Shown here in pieces: positions 1 through 7,094 of a stretch of 12,592 bases of DNA. A program made the position numbers and the translations under genes. The notes beneath the pieces are model-generated. The model was given only the letters and a program-made list of their open reading frames with translations, was not told the origin of the DNA and made no database searches. Where the stretch lies: contig DJAM01000063.1 in the NCBI GenBank assembly GCA_002429595.1, positions 13,006 through 25,597 of the forward strand, in the 5' to 3' direction. Each line of letters opens with the position of its first letter. Within the stretch, counting starts at the first letter, position 1. The stretch is from Coxiellaceae bacterium UBA6002 (GTDB lineage: Bacteria; Pseudomonadota; Gammaproteobacteria; UBA6002).

Positions 1-28
1 TGTCATTCCCGCCTTCGCGGGAATGACA
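1..28. repeat. Perfect 28-bp palindromic repeat (REP-like/MITE-like hairpin)
   Basis: Two 12-base arms, TGTCATTCCCGC and GCGGGAATGACA, are exact reverse complements around the 4-base loop CTTC. Palindromes built on TGTCATTCCCGC are known as dispersed intergenic repeats in several proteobacteria. The element lies 44 bases beyond the dapE stop codon, so in a dapE transcript it would form a very stable hairpin. There is no T-run on the minus strand inside the window, so a classical intrinsic terminator cannot be claimed. A weaker look-alike (GAATGACACA ... GAATGGCACA, about 40-68) sits between it and dapE and may be a decayed second copy. Confidence 0.75.
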
Positions 29-72
29 ACAAGCAGAGTGAATGACACATGCGCCGAGGAATGGCACAATAG

Positions 73-1221
73 TTACTTCTTCGGCAAATCTACCAATAAC
101 CCAATCAAGACTTGCTCATAAACCTGCTTCAAGAATTCCAATTCTTCAACACCAATGTGCTCATCGATCTTATGAATAGAATCATTAATAGGTCCAATTT
201 CCAGCAATTCGCAACCCGTCTTAATAATAAAACGACCATCGGAGGTGCCACCTGTCGTTGAAGCCTTAGTTTTAACTCCAGTAATATTTTTAATTGCTTT
301 GGTAGTCGCATGAAATAAATCGCCAAGATCAGACAAGAAAGGCTCGCCTGATAGTTGCCATTCAAGATCATATTTAAAATTATGTTTATCTAAAATAGCA
401 TGCACTTGTTGCCGTAATTTTTCGGCAGTCACTGCATTAGAGAATCGAAAATTAAATGAGGCTTCTAAGTGGTTAGGGATAACATTATTCGCATTAGTGC
501 CGGAATGAATATTAGACATCTGTAACGAGGTCGGTGGGAAGTGTTCATTACCATGATCCCAGGTAGTCTTGGCCAGCTCATTTAATGCCGCTAAACTTTT
601 ATGGATAGGATTATCTGCCTTGTGAGGATAAGCGACATGGCCTTGCTTACCATGTACCAGTAGCACACCATTTAAAGAGCCGCGTCGGCCCACTTTGATG
701 GTATCTCCAAACTGGTTTTCGGATGAAGCTTCTCCCACCACGCAGTAATTAATTTTCTCTTTGCGGGCGATTAGCTGGTCGACCACATAACGCGTGCCAT
801 CGACTGCTTTTCCTTCTTCATCGCTAGTAATTAAAAATCCAATCGAGCCTGCATGCTCGGGGTAATCACGAATAAAATCTTCGCAAGCGCAGACCATTGC
901 CGCTAAGCTACTTTTCATGTCAGCAGCACCTCTAGCATAGAGGTAGCCATCTTTTATTTTCGGCAGAAACGGAGGCCAACTCCACTGATCGACCGGCCCA
1001 GGGGGCACAACATCGGTGTGGCCTGCAAACATGAGGTATGGTTCACCCTGACCACGACGAGCATATAAGTTACTCACGTCGCCCTTATTCATGGTTTCAA
1101 TATTAAAACCAAGTGGTTGCAGACGATCAGCAATAATTTTTTGACAACCTGAATCGTTAGGTGTGATTGAGGGTTCGGTTAGAAGTTCGATCGCAAGTTC
1201 CAAGGTTTTGGATAGGGTCAT
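73..1221 (-). CDS. dapE: Succinyl-diaminopimelate desuccinylase DapE
   Basis: This zinc-dependent M20-family amidohydrolase splits N-succinyl-L,L-diaminopimelate into succinate and L,L-diaminopimelate in the cytoplasm, feeding lysine and peptidoglycan synthesis. At 382 residues it is full length for the family (about 375-380). The metal-site motifs are all present: FAGHTDVVP with H68 and D70, RGAADMKSS with bridging D101, the general base and ligand pair E135/E136 in TSDEEG, E164 in VGEASS, and the C-terminal ligand H350 in SIHKIDE. A substrate-binding GTNANNVIP segment and TTGGTSDGRF are also visible. The ATG is preceded by AGGAAGG, which overlaps the dapD stop codon. Only 9 bases separate the two genes, so they are very likely cotranscribed with dapD first. 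No sign of damage. Confidence 0.97.
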   Translation of the reverse strand: MTLSKTLELAIELLTEPSITPNDSGCQKIIADRLQPLGFNIETMNKGDVSNLYARRGQGEPYLMFAGHTDVVPPGPVDQWSWPPFLPKIKDGYLYARGAADMKSSLAAMVCACEDFIRDYPEHAGSIGFLITSDEEGKAVDGTRYVVDQLIARKEKINYCVVGEASSENQFGDTIKVGRRGSLNGVLLVHGKQGHVAYPHKADNPIHKSLAALNELAKTTWDHGNEHFPPTSLQMSNIHSGTNANNVIPNHLEASFNFRFSNAVTAEKLRQQVHAILDKHNFKYDLEWQLSGEPFLSDLGDLFHATTKAIKNITGVKTKASTTGGTSDGRFIIKTGCELLEIGPINDSIHKIDEHIGVEELEFLKQVYEQVLIGLLVDLPKK

Positions 1222-1230
1222 GTTGCCTTC

Positions 1231-2070
1231 CTAGTCGCTATCAGTCATGGTGTAGTTACGTAGCAACTCATTAATGCTGACTTTTGCTCGCGTTTTTTGA
1301 TCCACTTGTTTGACGATGACCGCACAGTACAAACTGTATTTACCATCTTTGGAAGGCAAATTACCGGACACTACCACAGAGCCAGCCGGTACAACGCCAT
1401 AAGTAATCTCATCTTTCTCACGGTGGTAAATCTTAGTGCTTTGTCCGATATAAACGCCCATCGAAATGACCGAGCCTTCCTCTACAATAACGCCTTCAAC
1501 AATTTCAGATCTGGCGCCGATAAAGCAATTGTCTTCAATAATGGTTGGATTTGCCTGCAAAGGTTCAAGCACGCCACCAATCCCGACGCCGCCTGATAAG
1601 TGAACGTTTTTACCAATCTGGGCACAAGACCCCACAGTCGCCCAAGTGTCGACCAGCACACCAGTATCTACGTAGGCGCCAATGTTGACATATGACGGCA
1701 TTAGAACAGTATTCGGTGCGATATAAGCACCTTTGCGAGCACAAGCAGGTGGCACGATCCGCACTCCATCTTGTATCAATTCCTCTTTACTAGCAGAGGC
1801 AAATTTCAAAGGTACTTTATCGTAGAATTGGGTGAAATTTCCGGGAACTGGCTTGCTATCTTCAATTTTGAAGTAAAGTAAGACCGCCTTTTTCAGCCAT
1901 TGATTGACTTCCCAGTTGCCATTCTTTTTCTCGGCGATGCGTACTTTTCCTTGATCAAGTTCATCGATGACGCAGTGAATCGCTTCTTTTAATTTTTTAT
2001 CGACATTTTGCGGATTAATATTGGCCCGATTCTCAAATCCCTGTTCGATGAGTTCTTGTAATTCGTTCAT
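1231..2070 (-). CDS. dapD: 2,3,4,5-tetrahydropyridine-2,6-dicarboxylate N-succinyltransferase DapD
   Basis: DapD transfers succinyl from succinyl-CoA to tetrahydrodipicolinate, committing it to the succinylase branch of diaminopimelate/lysine synthesis. DapE acts two steps later. The protein matches the enterobacterial enzyme strongly from end to end. An N-terminal helical domain (about 1-100) contains the QWLKKAVLL motif, followed by a left-handed beta-helix of hexapeptide repeats (about 100-240) with MPSYVNIGAYVD, DTWATVGSCAQIGKNVHLSG and GVGIGGVLEPLQANP. The C-terminal segment has SGNLPSKDGKYSLYCAVIVK. An upstream in-frame TTG at 2091 would give 286 residues. I prefer the ATG at 2070 (279 residues), because GGAGG lies 4 bases before it and the family begins at that position. 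The enzyme is expected to be a trimer. Confidence 0.97.
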   Translation of the reverse strand: MNELQELIEQGFENRANINPQNVDKKLKEAIHCVIDELDQGKVRIAEKKNGNWEVNQWLKKAVLLYFKIEDSKPVPGNFTQFYDKVPLKFASASKEELIQDGVRIVPPACARKGAYIAPNTVLMPSYVNIGAYVDTGVLVDTWATVGSCAQIGKNVHLSGGVGIGGVLEPLQANPTIIEDNCFIGARSEIVEGVIVEEGSVISMGVYIGQSTKIYHREKDEITYGVVPAGSVVVSGNLPSKDGKYSLYCAVIVKQVDQKTRAKVSINELLRNYTMTDSD

Positions 2071-2099
2071 ATGACCTCCAGCGTGAAGCAAGGAGTTAT

Positions 2100-2127
2100 T
2101 GTATAGGGCTTTATAGTTTGTTGTAAA
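2100..2127 (-). promoter_or_regulatory. Putative dapD-dapE promoter
   Basis: Read on the minus strand, TTTACA (2127-2122) and TATACA (2105-2100) are separated by 16 bases and lie about 30 bases upstream of the dapD start. The match to a sigma-70 promoter is moderate. It is placed divergently from the tRNA promoter, and the two would share the short 2071-2194 intergenic region. Confidence 0.45.
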
Positions 2128-2131
2128 ACAA

Positions 2132-2161
2132 TTGACTTGTTGGTGGTCTGGAATTTATCAT
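2132..2161 (+). promoter_or_regulatory. Sigma-70-type promoter of the tRNA cluster
   Basis: TTGACT at 2132-2137 and TATCAT at 2156-2161 are spaced by 18 bases. They are followed directly by a GC-rich discriminator, GCGTCG. A GC-rich discriminator at a stable-RNA promoter is the known hallmark of stringent (ppGpp/DksA) control in gammaproteobacteria. Transcription would start about 2168, some 27 bases before mature tRNA-Pro. Confidence 0.65.
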
Positions 2162-2194
2162 GCGTCGTTTCCTTATTTCGTTCCAAGAAAACAA

Positions 2195-2271
2195 CGGGGT
2201 ATAGCGCAGCCTGGTAGCGCGCCTGCTTTGGGAGCAGGATGTCGGGGGTTCAAATCCCTCTACCCCGACCA
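2195..2271 (+). tRNA. tRNA-Pro(UGG)
   Basis: A complete cloverleaf is visible. The acceptor CGGGGTA pairs with TACCCCG, the discriminator is A, and CCA is encoded at 2269-2271. The anticodon stem CCTGC/GCAGG encloses the loop TTTGGGA with anticodon TGG, and the T arm is GGGGGTTCAAATCCCTC. It is first in a three-tRNA cluster and probably cotranscribed with the Arg and His tRNAs. Confidence 0.97.
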
Positions 2272-2306
2272 AATAAAATCAAAAAGTAACCAGGTAGACC
2301 AAACAT

Positions 2307-2383
2307 GTGCCTGTAGCTCAGCTGGATAGAGCATCGGCCTTCTAAGCCGAGGGTCGCAGGTTCGAGTCCTGCCAGGCACGCCA
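2307..2383 (+). tRNA. tRNA-Arg(UCU)
   Basis: The acceptor GTGCCTG pairs with CAGGCAC, the discriminator is G, and CCA is encoded at 2381-2383. The anticodon loop CTTCTAA in the stem CGGC/GCCG gives anticodon TCT, which reads AGA/AGG. D arm (TAGCTCAGCTGGATAGAGCA) and T arm (CAGGTTCGAGTCCTG) are canonical. It is 35 bases after tRNA-Pro and 5 bases before tRNA-His. Confidence 0.97.
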
Positions 2384-2388
2384 TCTAT

Positions 2389-2465
2389 GGTGGACGTAGC
2401 TCAGTTGGTAGAGCCCCGGATTGTGATTCCGGTTGTCGCGGGTTCGATCCCCGTCGTTCACCCCA
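2389..2465 (+). tRNA. tRNA-His(GUG)
   Basis: The acceptor GTGGACG (2390-2396) pairs with CGTTCAC (2455-2461) with one G-T wobble. The discriminator is C73, so G2389 can serve as the G-1 identity base that is unique to tRNA-His. The anticodon loop TTGTGAT gives GTG, and CCA is encoded at 2463-2465. It is the last tRNA of the cluster, and accessory genes start directly downstream. I found no repeat of its 3' end elsewhere in the window. Confidence 0.97.
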
Positions 2466-2510
2466 TTTAATCAATAACTTAGCTTTCCAGTATGAAATGA
2501 GCGCTTTCTT

Positions 2511-2531
2511 TGGAGTGCAAATGGAGTGCAA
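2511..2531 (+). repeat. Tandem 10-bp direct repeat downstream of tRNA-His
   Basis: TGGAGTGCAA occurs at 2511-2520 and again at 2522-2531, separated by a single A. It lies 45 bases after the encoded CCA of tRNA-His, in a non-coding stretch. Short direct repeats next to a tRNA 3' end are typical of arm-type binding sites of tyrosine integrases, but no integrase gene is in the window, so that role is inference only. Confidence 0.5.
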
Positions 2532-2588
2532 TTAGTCTGCCTTTTCTGTCCCATTAGGTATTAGCTCTTTTTTCTTGAAGTTTTCTAT

Positions 2589-2616
2589 TTGAACTTATGG
2601 TGCCAGGGTATATAAT
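2589..2616 (+). promoter_or_regulatory. Putative promoter of the AbiE-type module
   Basis: TTGAAC at 2589-2594 and a perfect TATAAT at 2611-2616 are spaced by 16 bases. The predicted transcript start near 2623 lies downstream of the possible TTG start at 2619 but upstream of the ATG at 2646. This supports the ATG as the start of the first gene. Confidence 0.6.
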
Positions 2617-2636
2617 TATTGTATACTTTGATAATT
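2614..2636. promoter_or_regulatory. Inverted repeat overlapping the abiE promoter, candidate AbiEi operator
   Basis: AATTAT (2614-2619) and ATAATT (2631-2636) form exact 6-base arms around 11 bases. They overlap the -10 element and the predicted start point. AbiEi proteins are known to repress their own operon by binding inverted repeats in the promoter, so this is a natural candidate site. The arms are AT-only, so chance occurrence is a real alternative. Confidence 0.35.
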
Positions 2637-2645
2637 GTGGACCAA

Positions 2646-3461
2646 ATGAAAATTAAGCATTTTTTTGAAACTCACCCTATTTTTCATTATGAAGAATTCG
2701 TGGCTTTTATGGCTGCAAGGGGAGACTCGTCTCGGCCTGAAGGTTGGCGGCAGCAATTACGTTATCATCAAAAAGCAGGGCATTTGATACATATCCGTAA
2801 ATTTCTCTATGCAGTAAAACCAATGCTTAGCCAGGATCTGTGGATTGATCCCTATCTTCTAGCTAGCAAGGTAACAGTTGGGGCCATACTTGCTTATCAT
2901 ACAGCGCTTGAATTGCATGGGGTGGCTTATACCACATTTAATGAGTTTACATTTCTGACAAATCGACAAATTTTACCTTTTACTTTTGAAGCACAACGAT
3001 TCCGAGCAGTACGTCAACCAAAGATGTTAGTGAAAGGCAGTAAAATGGAGTGCGGTGTTGAAGTAATAAAACGCAGTGGGATGGCGATAAAACTTACCTG
3101 TCTTGAGCGAACCATTGTCGATATTCTTGACCGTCCAGATTTAGGTGGGGGTTGGGAAGAAATCTGGCGATCATTAGATAATGTGACAAGAATGGATGTA
3201 GATAAACTTGTTGAGTATGCTTTGCTCCTCAAAAACTCCACCACTATTGCAAAAATTGGTTTTTTTCTAGAGCAGCGGCCAGCCCATTTTGTCCCTAACA
3301 AAAAGCCTATAGAAAAGCTATTGCATCATATTCCTAAAAAGCCACATTACATGAGTCCTGGCGAGCGGGGTGAAGGCGTGTACGTTGAAAAATGGCGACT
3401 GATCGTTCCTCTTTCAATTATTAATCGAACCTGGGAGGAGCCTGATGTTGAAAATATCTAG
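2646..3461 (+). CDS. AbiEi-like antitoxin/transcriptional regulator of a type IV toxin-antitoxin system
   Basis: The 271-residue product resembles the AbiEi family: an N-terminal winged helix-turn-helix (about 1-60, MKIKHFFETHPIF ... LRYHQKAGHLIHIRKFLYAV) and a C-terminal antitoxin domain with the conserved YHTALELHGVA and TCLERTIVDILDRP segments. Known AbiEi proteins repress their own operon and neutralise the AbiEii nucleotidyltransferase. In-frame starts also exist at 2619 (TTG) and 2637 (GTG). I chose the ATG at 2646 because the predicted transcript start lies at about 2623 and the family-like sequence begins there. The ribosome site is weak. The 3' end overlaps the next gene by 17 bases, which is typical of translationally coupled abiE pairs. 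Function is inferred from family resemblance and gene order. Confidence 0.85.
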   Translation: MKIKHFFETHPIFHYEEFVAFMAARGDSSRPEGWRQQLRYHQKAGHLIHIRKFLYAVKPMLSQDLWIDPYLLASKVTVGAILAYHTALELHGVAYTTFNEFTFLTNRQILPFTFEAQRFRAVRQPKMLVKGSKMECGVEVIKRSGMAIKLTCLERTIVDILDRPDLGGGWEEIWRSLDNVTRMDVDKLVEYALLLKNSTTIAKIGFFLEQRPAHFVPNKKPIEKLLHHIPKKPHYMSPGERGEGVYVEKWRLIVPLSIINRTWEEPDVENI

Positions 3462-4410
3462 TCAGGAATTGAGGCAAGAAGCAAAGACTTGGGGCTACCG
3501 ACCAGAGATGCTAGAAAAGGTTTATCACTTGTTAGGCTTGCTTGAAGAATTTATGGCAGTGCCCTATTTATCTGATCGGCTTGTTCTCAAGGGAGGAACA
3601 GCAATTAATTTATTTTGCACTGATCAATTTCCAAGGCTGTCGGTTGATCTGGATTTTAATTATATTGGATCAATTGATAAAAGTATCATGCAAGAAGAAA
3701 AGCCAGAGCTTGAAGCAATCATGCTCGATATATGTAAACGACTTCAATATGAATTGCACCGTAATCCTCGCAGCCATGCTGGCGGGAAAACAGTGCTCAT
3801 ATATAAAAGCGCAATGGGTAATAAAGGTCGCCTTGAAATCGACCTGAACTATGTTTATCGCTCGCCATTATGGGAAGCATCATGGCGTTACTCGCCCAAT
3901 TGGCCAAAGGAAACTAGGGTAAAAGTGCTAGATATCCATGAGTTAGCAGCAGGGAAATTGAATGCTTTGCTTGAGCGAGAAGTCAGTCGTGATTTATTTG
4001 ACAGCCATCAACTATTAACGAAATGGCCCATTGATAAAGAGAAGCTTCGATTGGCTTTTACTGTTTATGCTGGCATGCGAAAACAAAGCTGGCAGATGAT
4101 CACGACTGAGAAGGTAAAATATTCAGTAAAAGATATTCGAGATAAATTAATACCTGTATTGAAAAATGATATGGCACCCGACATACGGCTATCTGTCATT
4201 CAGGCATGGGCAGAGAAATTAGTTGGTGAGTGTAAATCAGCTCTTAGCTTGGTTCTACCATTTCGAAGTAATGAAACTGAATTTTTAGAACTGGTGCAGC
4301 GTGAAGGCAAAATACGACCGGAATTGATTAGCGAAGATAAGAGTCTTTGTGAACGAATTGGCAATCACCCATTGTTGCGGTGGCGTGCGCAGCAAGCTTT
4401 AAAGAAATAG
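3445..4410 (+). CDS. AbiEii-like nucleotidyltransferase toxin
   Basis: The 321-residue protein belongs to the AbiEii/MenT nucleotidyltransferase family, the toxin half of type IV systems linked to abortive phage infection. The diagnostic signature is present: LVLKGGTAINL (K49-G50-G51-T52), then PRLSVDLDFNYIG with the metal-binding pair D68/D70. A third acidic strand, LEIDLNYVYRSPLW (about 130-145), follows, and then ELAAGKLNALLEREVSRDLFD, the K...R..RDLxD block of the family. The ATG at 3445 follows GGGAGGAG by 4 bases and overlaps the 3' end of the antitoxin gene. Related toxins transfer nucleotides to tRNA or other targets. The substrate here cannot be told from sequence. The gene ends 18 bases before the convergent LRR gene. 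Confidence 0.9.
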   Translation: MLKISSQELRQEAKTWGYRPEMLEKVYHLLGLLEEFMAVPYLSDRLVLKGGTAINLFCTDQFPRLSVDLDFNYIGSIDKSIMQEEKPELEAIMLDICKRLQYELHRNPRSHAGGKTVLIYKSAMGNKGRLEIDLNYVYRSPLWEASWRYSPNWPKETRVKVLDIHELAAGKLNALLEREVSRDLFDSHQLLTKWPIDKEKLRLAFTVYAGMRKQSWQMITTEKVKYSVKDIRDKLIPVLKNDMAPDIRLSVIQAWAEKLVGECKSALSLVLPFRSNETEFLELVQREGKIRPELISEDKSLCERIGNHPLLRWRAQQALKK

Positions 4411-4428
4411 AATGTGAAGATTTACCAT

Positions 4429-7074
4429 TTAAAAAAATGAGAAGTTTGAACTATCAAATGTATTAATAGAAATACCTGAATTTATCAAGCCATTTACCAC
4501 GTCATAAGGCACATACTTCCCTTTGAGATCATCAGGTATTTTAATCTGTAAAAAAACTTCAATTTTATCAAGTGACCACTTTGTGCAATTCACCATCTCC
4601 TTGTTCTTTTCATCTTTGGTTGCCGAGCTTGATAGCACCATTTTATATTTTAGAGGAAGGTTCGTTGAGTCTTCTAAAACTTGCATATGCATTCTTTTAA
4701 CATTACTTCTGTCTGCTGTAAAACAAGCCATGATGGTGTTATCTCGCAGATATTCAACTGTCTTATTTGCACAGCCATCCCACAGAAAAAAACTAATAGC
4801 GGGTTTAGCTCCGCCGATAACAAGGTTTTTAAATTGATCCCAATAGCCATTCATTGGAGCAGTGAGATTAGCCACCTTAAAGAATCGTTGACCATGCTTT
4901 GTTAATCCTTCGTACGCTAACCAGGCATGTTGGTTTAGAATATCTCCGGGTTTAGATTTTTTAGCTAAAATAGAGACAACCCAAGTATCGACAGTCACTT
5001 CTATGCGCGGTATTAATACACTATTTGCTCTTGGTATAGGGTTACTTCTAAAAAAAGCATGGGTTCTGATGTAGCTTTTTAATGGAGCTTCAGGATGATA
5101 ATCCATTAATTCTTTTGCAGTATCCTGAACTGTTTTATCATTTTCTTTTGCATTAAATAGCGTTTGTTTTAATAAAGCTTCTTTCATTAATCGTTTGGAT
5201 TGTTGCATGCTAAGAAGATAGACAAAAAACGCGTGCTCAGATGGAATACGCAAGATATTTTTTGTTTCAATAATATTGTGCATTTGCTGATAATTAAGAG
5301 GAATAGTTTGCTCTCTATCTTCATAGAATTTTAATGTGAGAGTATGTTCATCTGGATTTTTTGTCCGAATCTCTTTAAATTGACTGGTTAAGATTTCTTC
5401 TACCGTAGCGTTGTACTTCGTCAAAAGTAAAATCAGAACTTTTTTGATTCCTTTATTACGTCCTGTGCTTTCTATTAAATTACTTGAAAAATTAATTTCA
5501 ACATCATCAGGTAATGTAGTAGTTATTGAACGAAATTCAGCAGTAGTAGAAGGACTTTGTTGGTAATCGATCAGATTATTCTTTAAAGATAGTCTATTTA
5601 ATCCTCTTGGCAATTTTTTTACTAACAGATTAAAACCATAAATACCTATTTGATTATCATCTAAATTCAAAACCCGTAGTTTGGAAAATTCCTGTAAATT
5701 CTCAGCCAGTAAGGCAATATATCTTTCTTTCAAATTACAATTTCGCAGCACCAACATTACCAAGCTGGCTTTAAACAAATTGCATTCATCTAAGATTTTT
5801 CGATAAGATTCCGGAGTAAAATTATAGCTTTGCTTAACAATTCGAGGTTGTTGCATGAGTTTTACAATCTCGATTCTGTCGAGCGAAGCAGCTAAATCAA
5901 CAGCAGTTTTACCTCTACTTTCTATATGAATATCTGTATGATTAATTTGTCTTTCGTCTAGGGACACCTTTTGATTAACGTTTTCTCCTTGCTCTATTAA
6001 ATACTCTGCTAAATCTGAATGGTTCTCTTGAACTGCTACATGTAGGGCAGTGGGGGGTAAGAGAATACCTCTTTGTAAAAACAACTCTACTTCTTTTGGT
6101 TTACCATTTTTTAATGCCAATAATAAACATTCTTGTGAGCTGCGATTTCGAGCTTCCAAATCTTCATAACGTTTTTTTTGCTCTCTACTCATCAAAGCGC
6201 CACTAAGATTTACACATAAGTTGATATTATTATTTAAAATATCAAGAATCGCGCTTACACCTTCATTACTAATTCGATTCCCCTCAAGATTAAGGTGTCT
6301 CAATGTTTTGTTATTTTTTAAGCTTAGGCAAAGTGCTTTAACACCAGTATCTGTGATTCGATTTGGACCAAGAGTTAAACTCGTCAATGTAGTATTCTGG
6401 TGAAGCCATAAACTAATATGCCTAGCGCCTTCATCTCTAATACGTGACTTCATCGCAAGACTTTTTAAGTTACTTGACCTTAGGAAATTAAAGACAATAT
6501 CTTTAGCACCCTGATCATCAATTCCATTCTCATCAATATCTAAAGTAGTTAATGTTGTTATTGCTCCCAATCCGGCAGTGAGAACTTTGCCCCCCGCACT
6601 TCCAATCCTGTGACTACAGTGAATGGCAAGTGCAGTTAGTGTAGTGCTTCCTTTTAAGGCAGCCCCTAGCATGGTTGCGCCAGTTTCACTTATTTCACAG
6701 TGGGCTAAACTCAAATAAGTCAATTGAGGGAGTAATTTTATGACGTTGCTGAGATTAGCCACTCCCGTATCAGTGAAAATTTTTAAAATACTAAGATATC
6801 TTAAAGAAGTTATTTCTTTTAGCGATAAACAAAATTCCTTGAATAAAACATCGCTACATCGGATAGAAAAATCAACGTAAGTCAATGTTCTATTATGTTT
6901 GAATGAGTCAATATATTCCCTGATTTCTTTATCCTTTAACGGATTTGGAGCAATATCGGTAATAGGTATACGCTCAGAGAGTCCATCTAAAGCATCCTCT
7001 ATGTCTTCGTTTAGCGTGCGTAGCGCTTCAATTTCTTCAGGGTCTTGAGTTAGCTCTTCAAGTAGCTTATGCAT
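4429..7074 (-). CDS. LRR-ankyrin repeat protein with C-terminal His/Cys (papain-like?) domain, candidate effector
   Basis: This 881-residue protein has no signal peptide or clear membrane segment. A short helical lead (1-60) is followed by about eight ribonuclease-inhibitor-type leucine-rich repeats (about 62-290) such as LTSLTLGPNRITDTGVKALC. Two or three ankyrin-like units follow (about 313-410; TALHVAVQENHSDLAEYLIE, TAVDLAASLDRIEIVKLM), then a second short LRR patch (about 435-505; LRVLNLDDNQIGIYGFNLL). A charged helical linker leads to a C-terminal domain (about 690-881). That domain has WVVSIL, QHAWLAYEGL (His about 716) and VNCTKWSLDKI (Cys about 830), an order that fits circularly permuted papain/NlpC-P60-like hydrolases. 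LRR and ankyrin arrays are common in effectors of intracellular bacteria. AGGGA precedes the ATG. It lies 20 bases after the gene at 7937-7095, probably in one operon. The enzyme assignment is inference. Confidence 0.8.
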   Translation of the reverse strand: MHKLLEELTQDPEEIEALRTLNEDIEDALDGLSERIPITDIAPNPLKDKEIREYIDSFKHNRTLTYVDFSIRCSDVLFKEFCLSLKEITSLRYLSILKIFTDTGVANLSNVIKLLPQLTYLSLAHCEISETGATMLGAALKGSTTLTALAIHCSHRIGSAGGKVLTAGLGAITTLTTLDIDENGIDDQGAKDIVFNFLRSSNLKSLAMKSRIRDEGARHISLWLHQNTTLTSLTLGPNRITDTGVKALCLSLKNNKTLRHLNLEGNRISNEGVSAILDILNNNINLCVNLSGALMSREQKKRYEDLEARNRSSQECLLLALKNGKPKEVELFLQRGILLPPTALHVAVQENHSDLAEYLIEQGENVNQKVSLDERQINHTDIHIESRGKTAVDLAASLDRIEIVKLMQQPRIVKQSYNFTPESYRKILDECNLFKASLVMLVLRNCNLKERYIALLAENLQEFSKLRVLNLDDNQIGIYGFNLLVKKLPRGLNRLSLKNNLIDYQQSPSTTAEFRSITTTLPDDVEINFSSNLIESTGRNKGIKKVLILLLTKYNATVEEILTSQFKEIRTKNPDEHTLTLKFYEDREQTIPLNYQQMHNIIETKNILRIPSEHAFFVYLLSMQQSKRLMKEALLKQTLFNAKENDKTVQDTAKELMDYHPEAPLKSYIRTHAFFRSNPIPRANSVLIPRIEVTVDTWVVSILAKKSKPGDILNQHAWLAYEGLTKHGQRFFKVANLTAPMNGYWDQFKNLVIGGAKPAISFFLWDGCANKTVEYLRDNTIMACFTADRSNVKRMHMQVLEDSTNLPLKYKMVLSSSATKDEKNKEMVNCTKWSLDKIEVFLQIKIPDDLKGKYVPYDVVNGLINSGISINTFDSSNFSFF

Positions 7075-7094
7075 TTTTTCCCTTTATGTGAAAA

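Noticed and set aside
1297..1596. Plus-strand open frame of 99 codons inside dapD
   Set aside because: It lies wholly antisense to the strongly conserved dapD coding sequence and shows no recognisable domain.
2071..2091. TTG start for dapD adding seven residues
   Set aside because: The ATG at 2070 has GGAGG directly ahead of it and matches the family N-terminus. The TTG extension would run through that ribosome site.
2132..2329. Plus-strand 65-codon frame across the promoter and tRNA genes
   Set aside because: It is made of promoter and tRNA-Pro/tRNA-Arg sequence. The tRNA structures fully explain it.
6221..6403. Plus-strand 60-codon frame within the LRR region
   Set aside because: It is a shadow of the regular leucine-rich repeats on the opposite strand.
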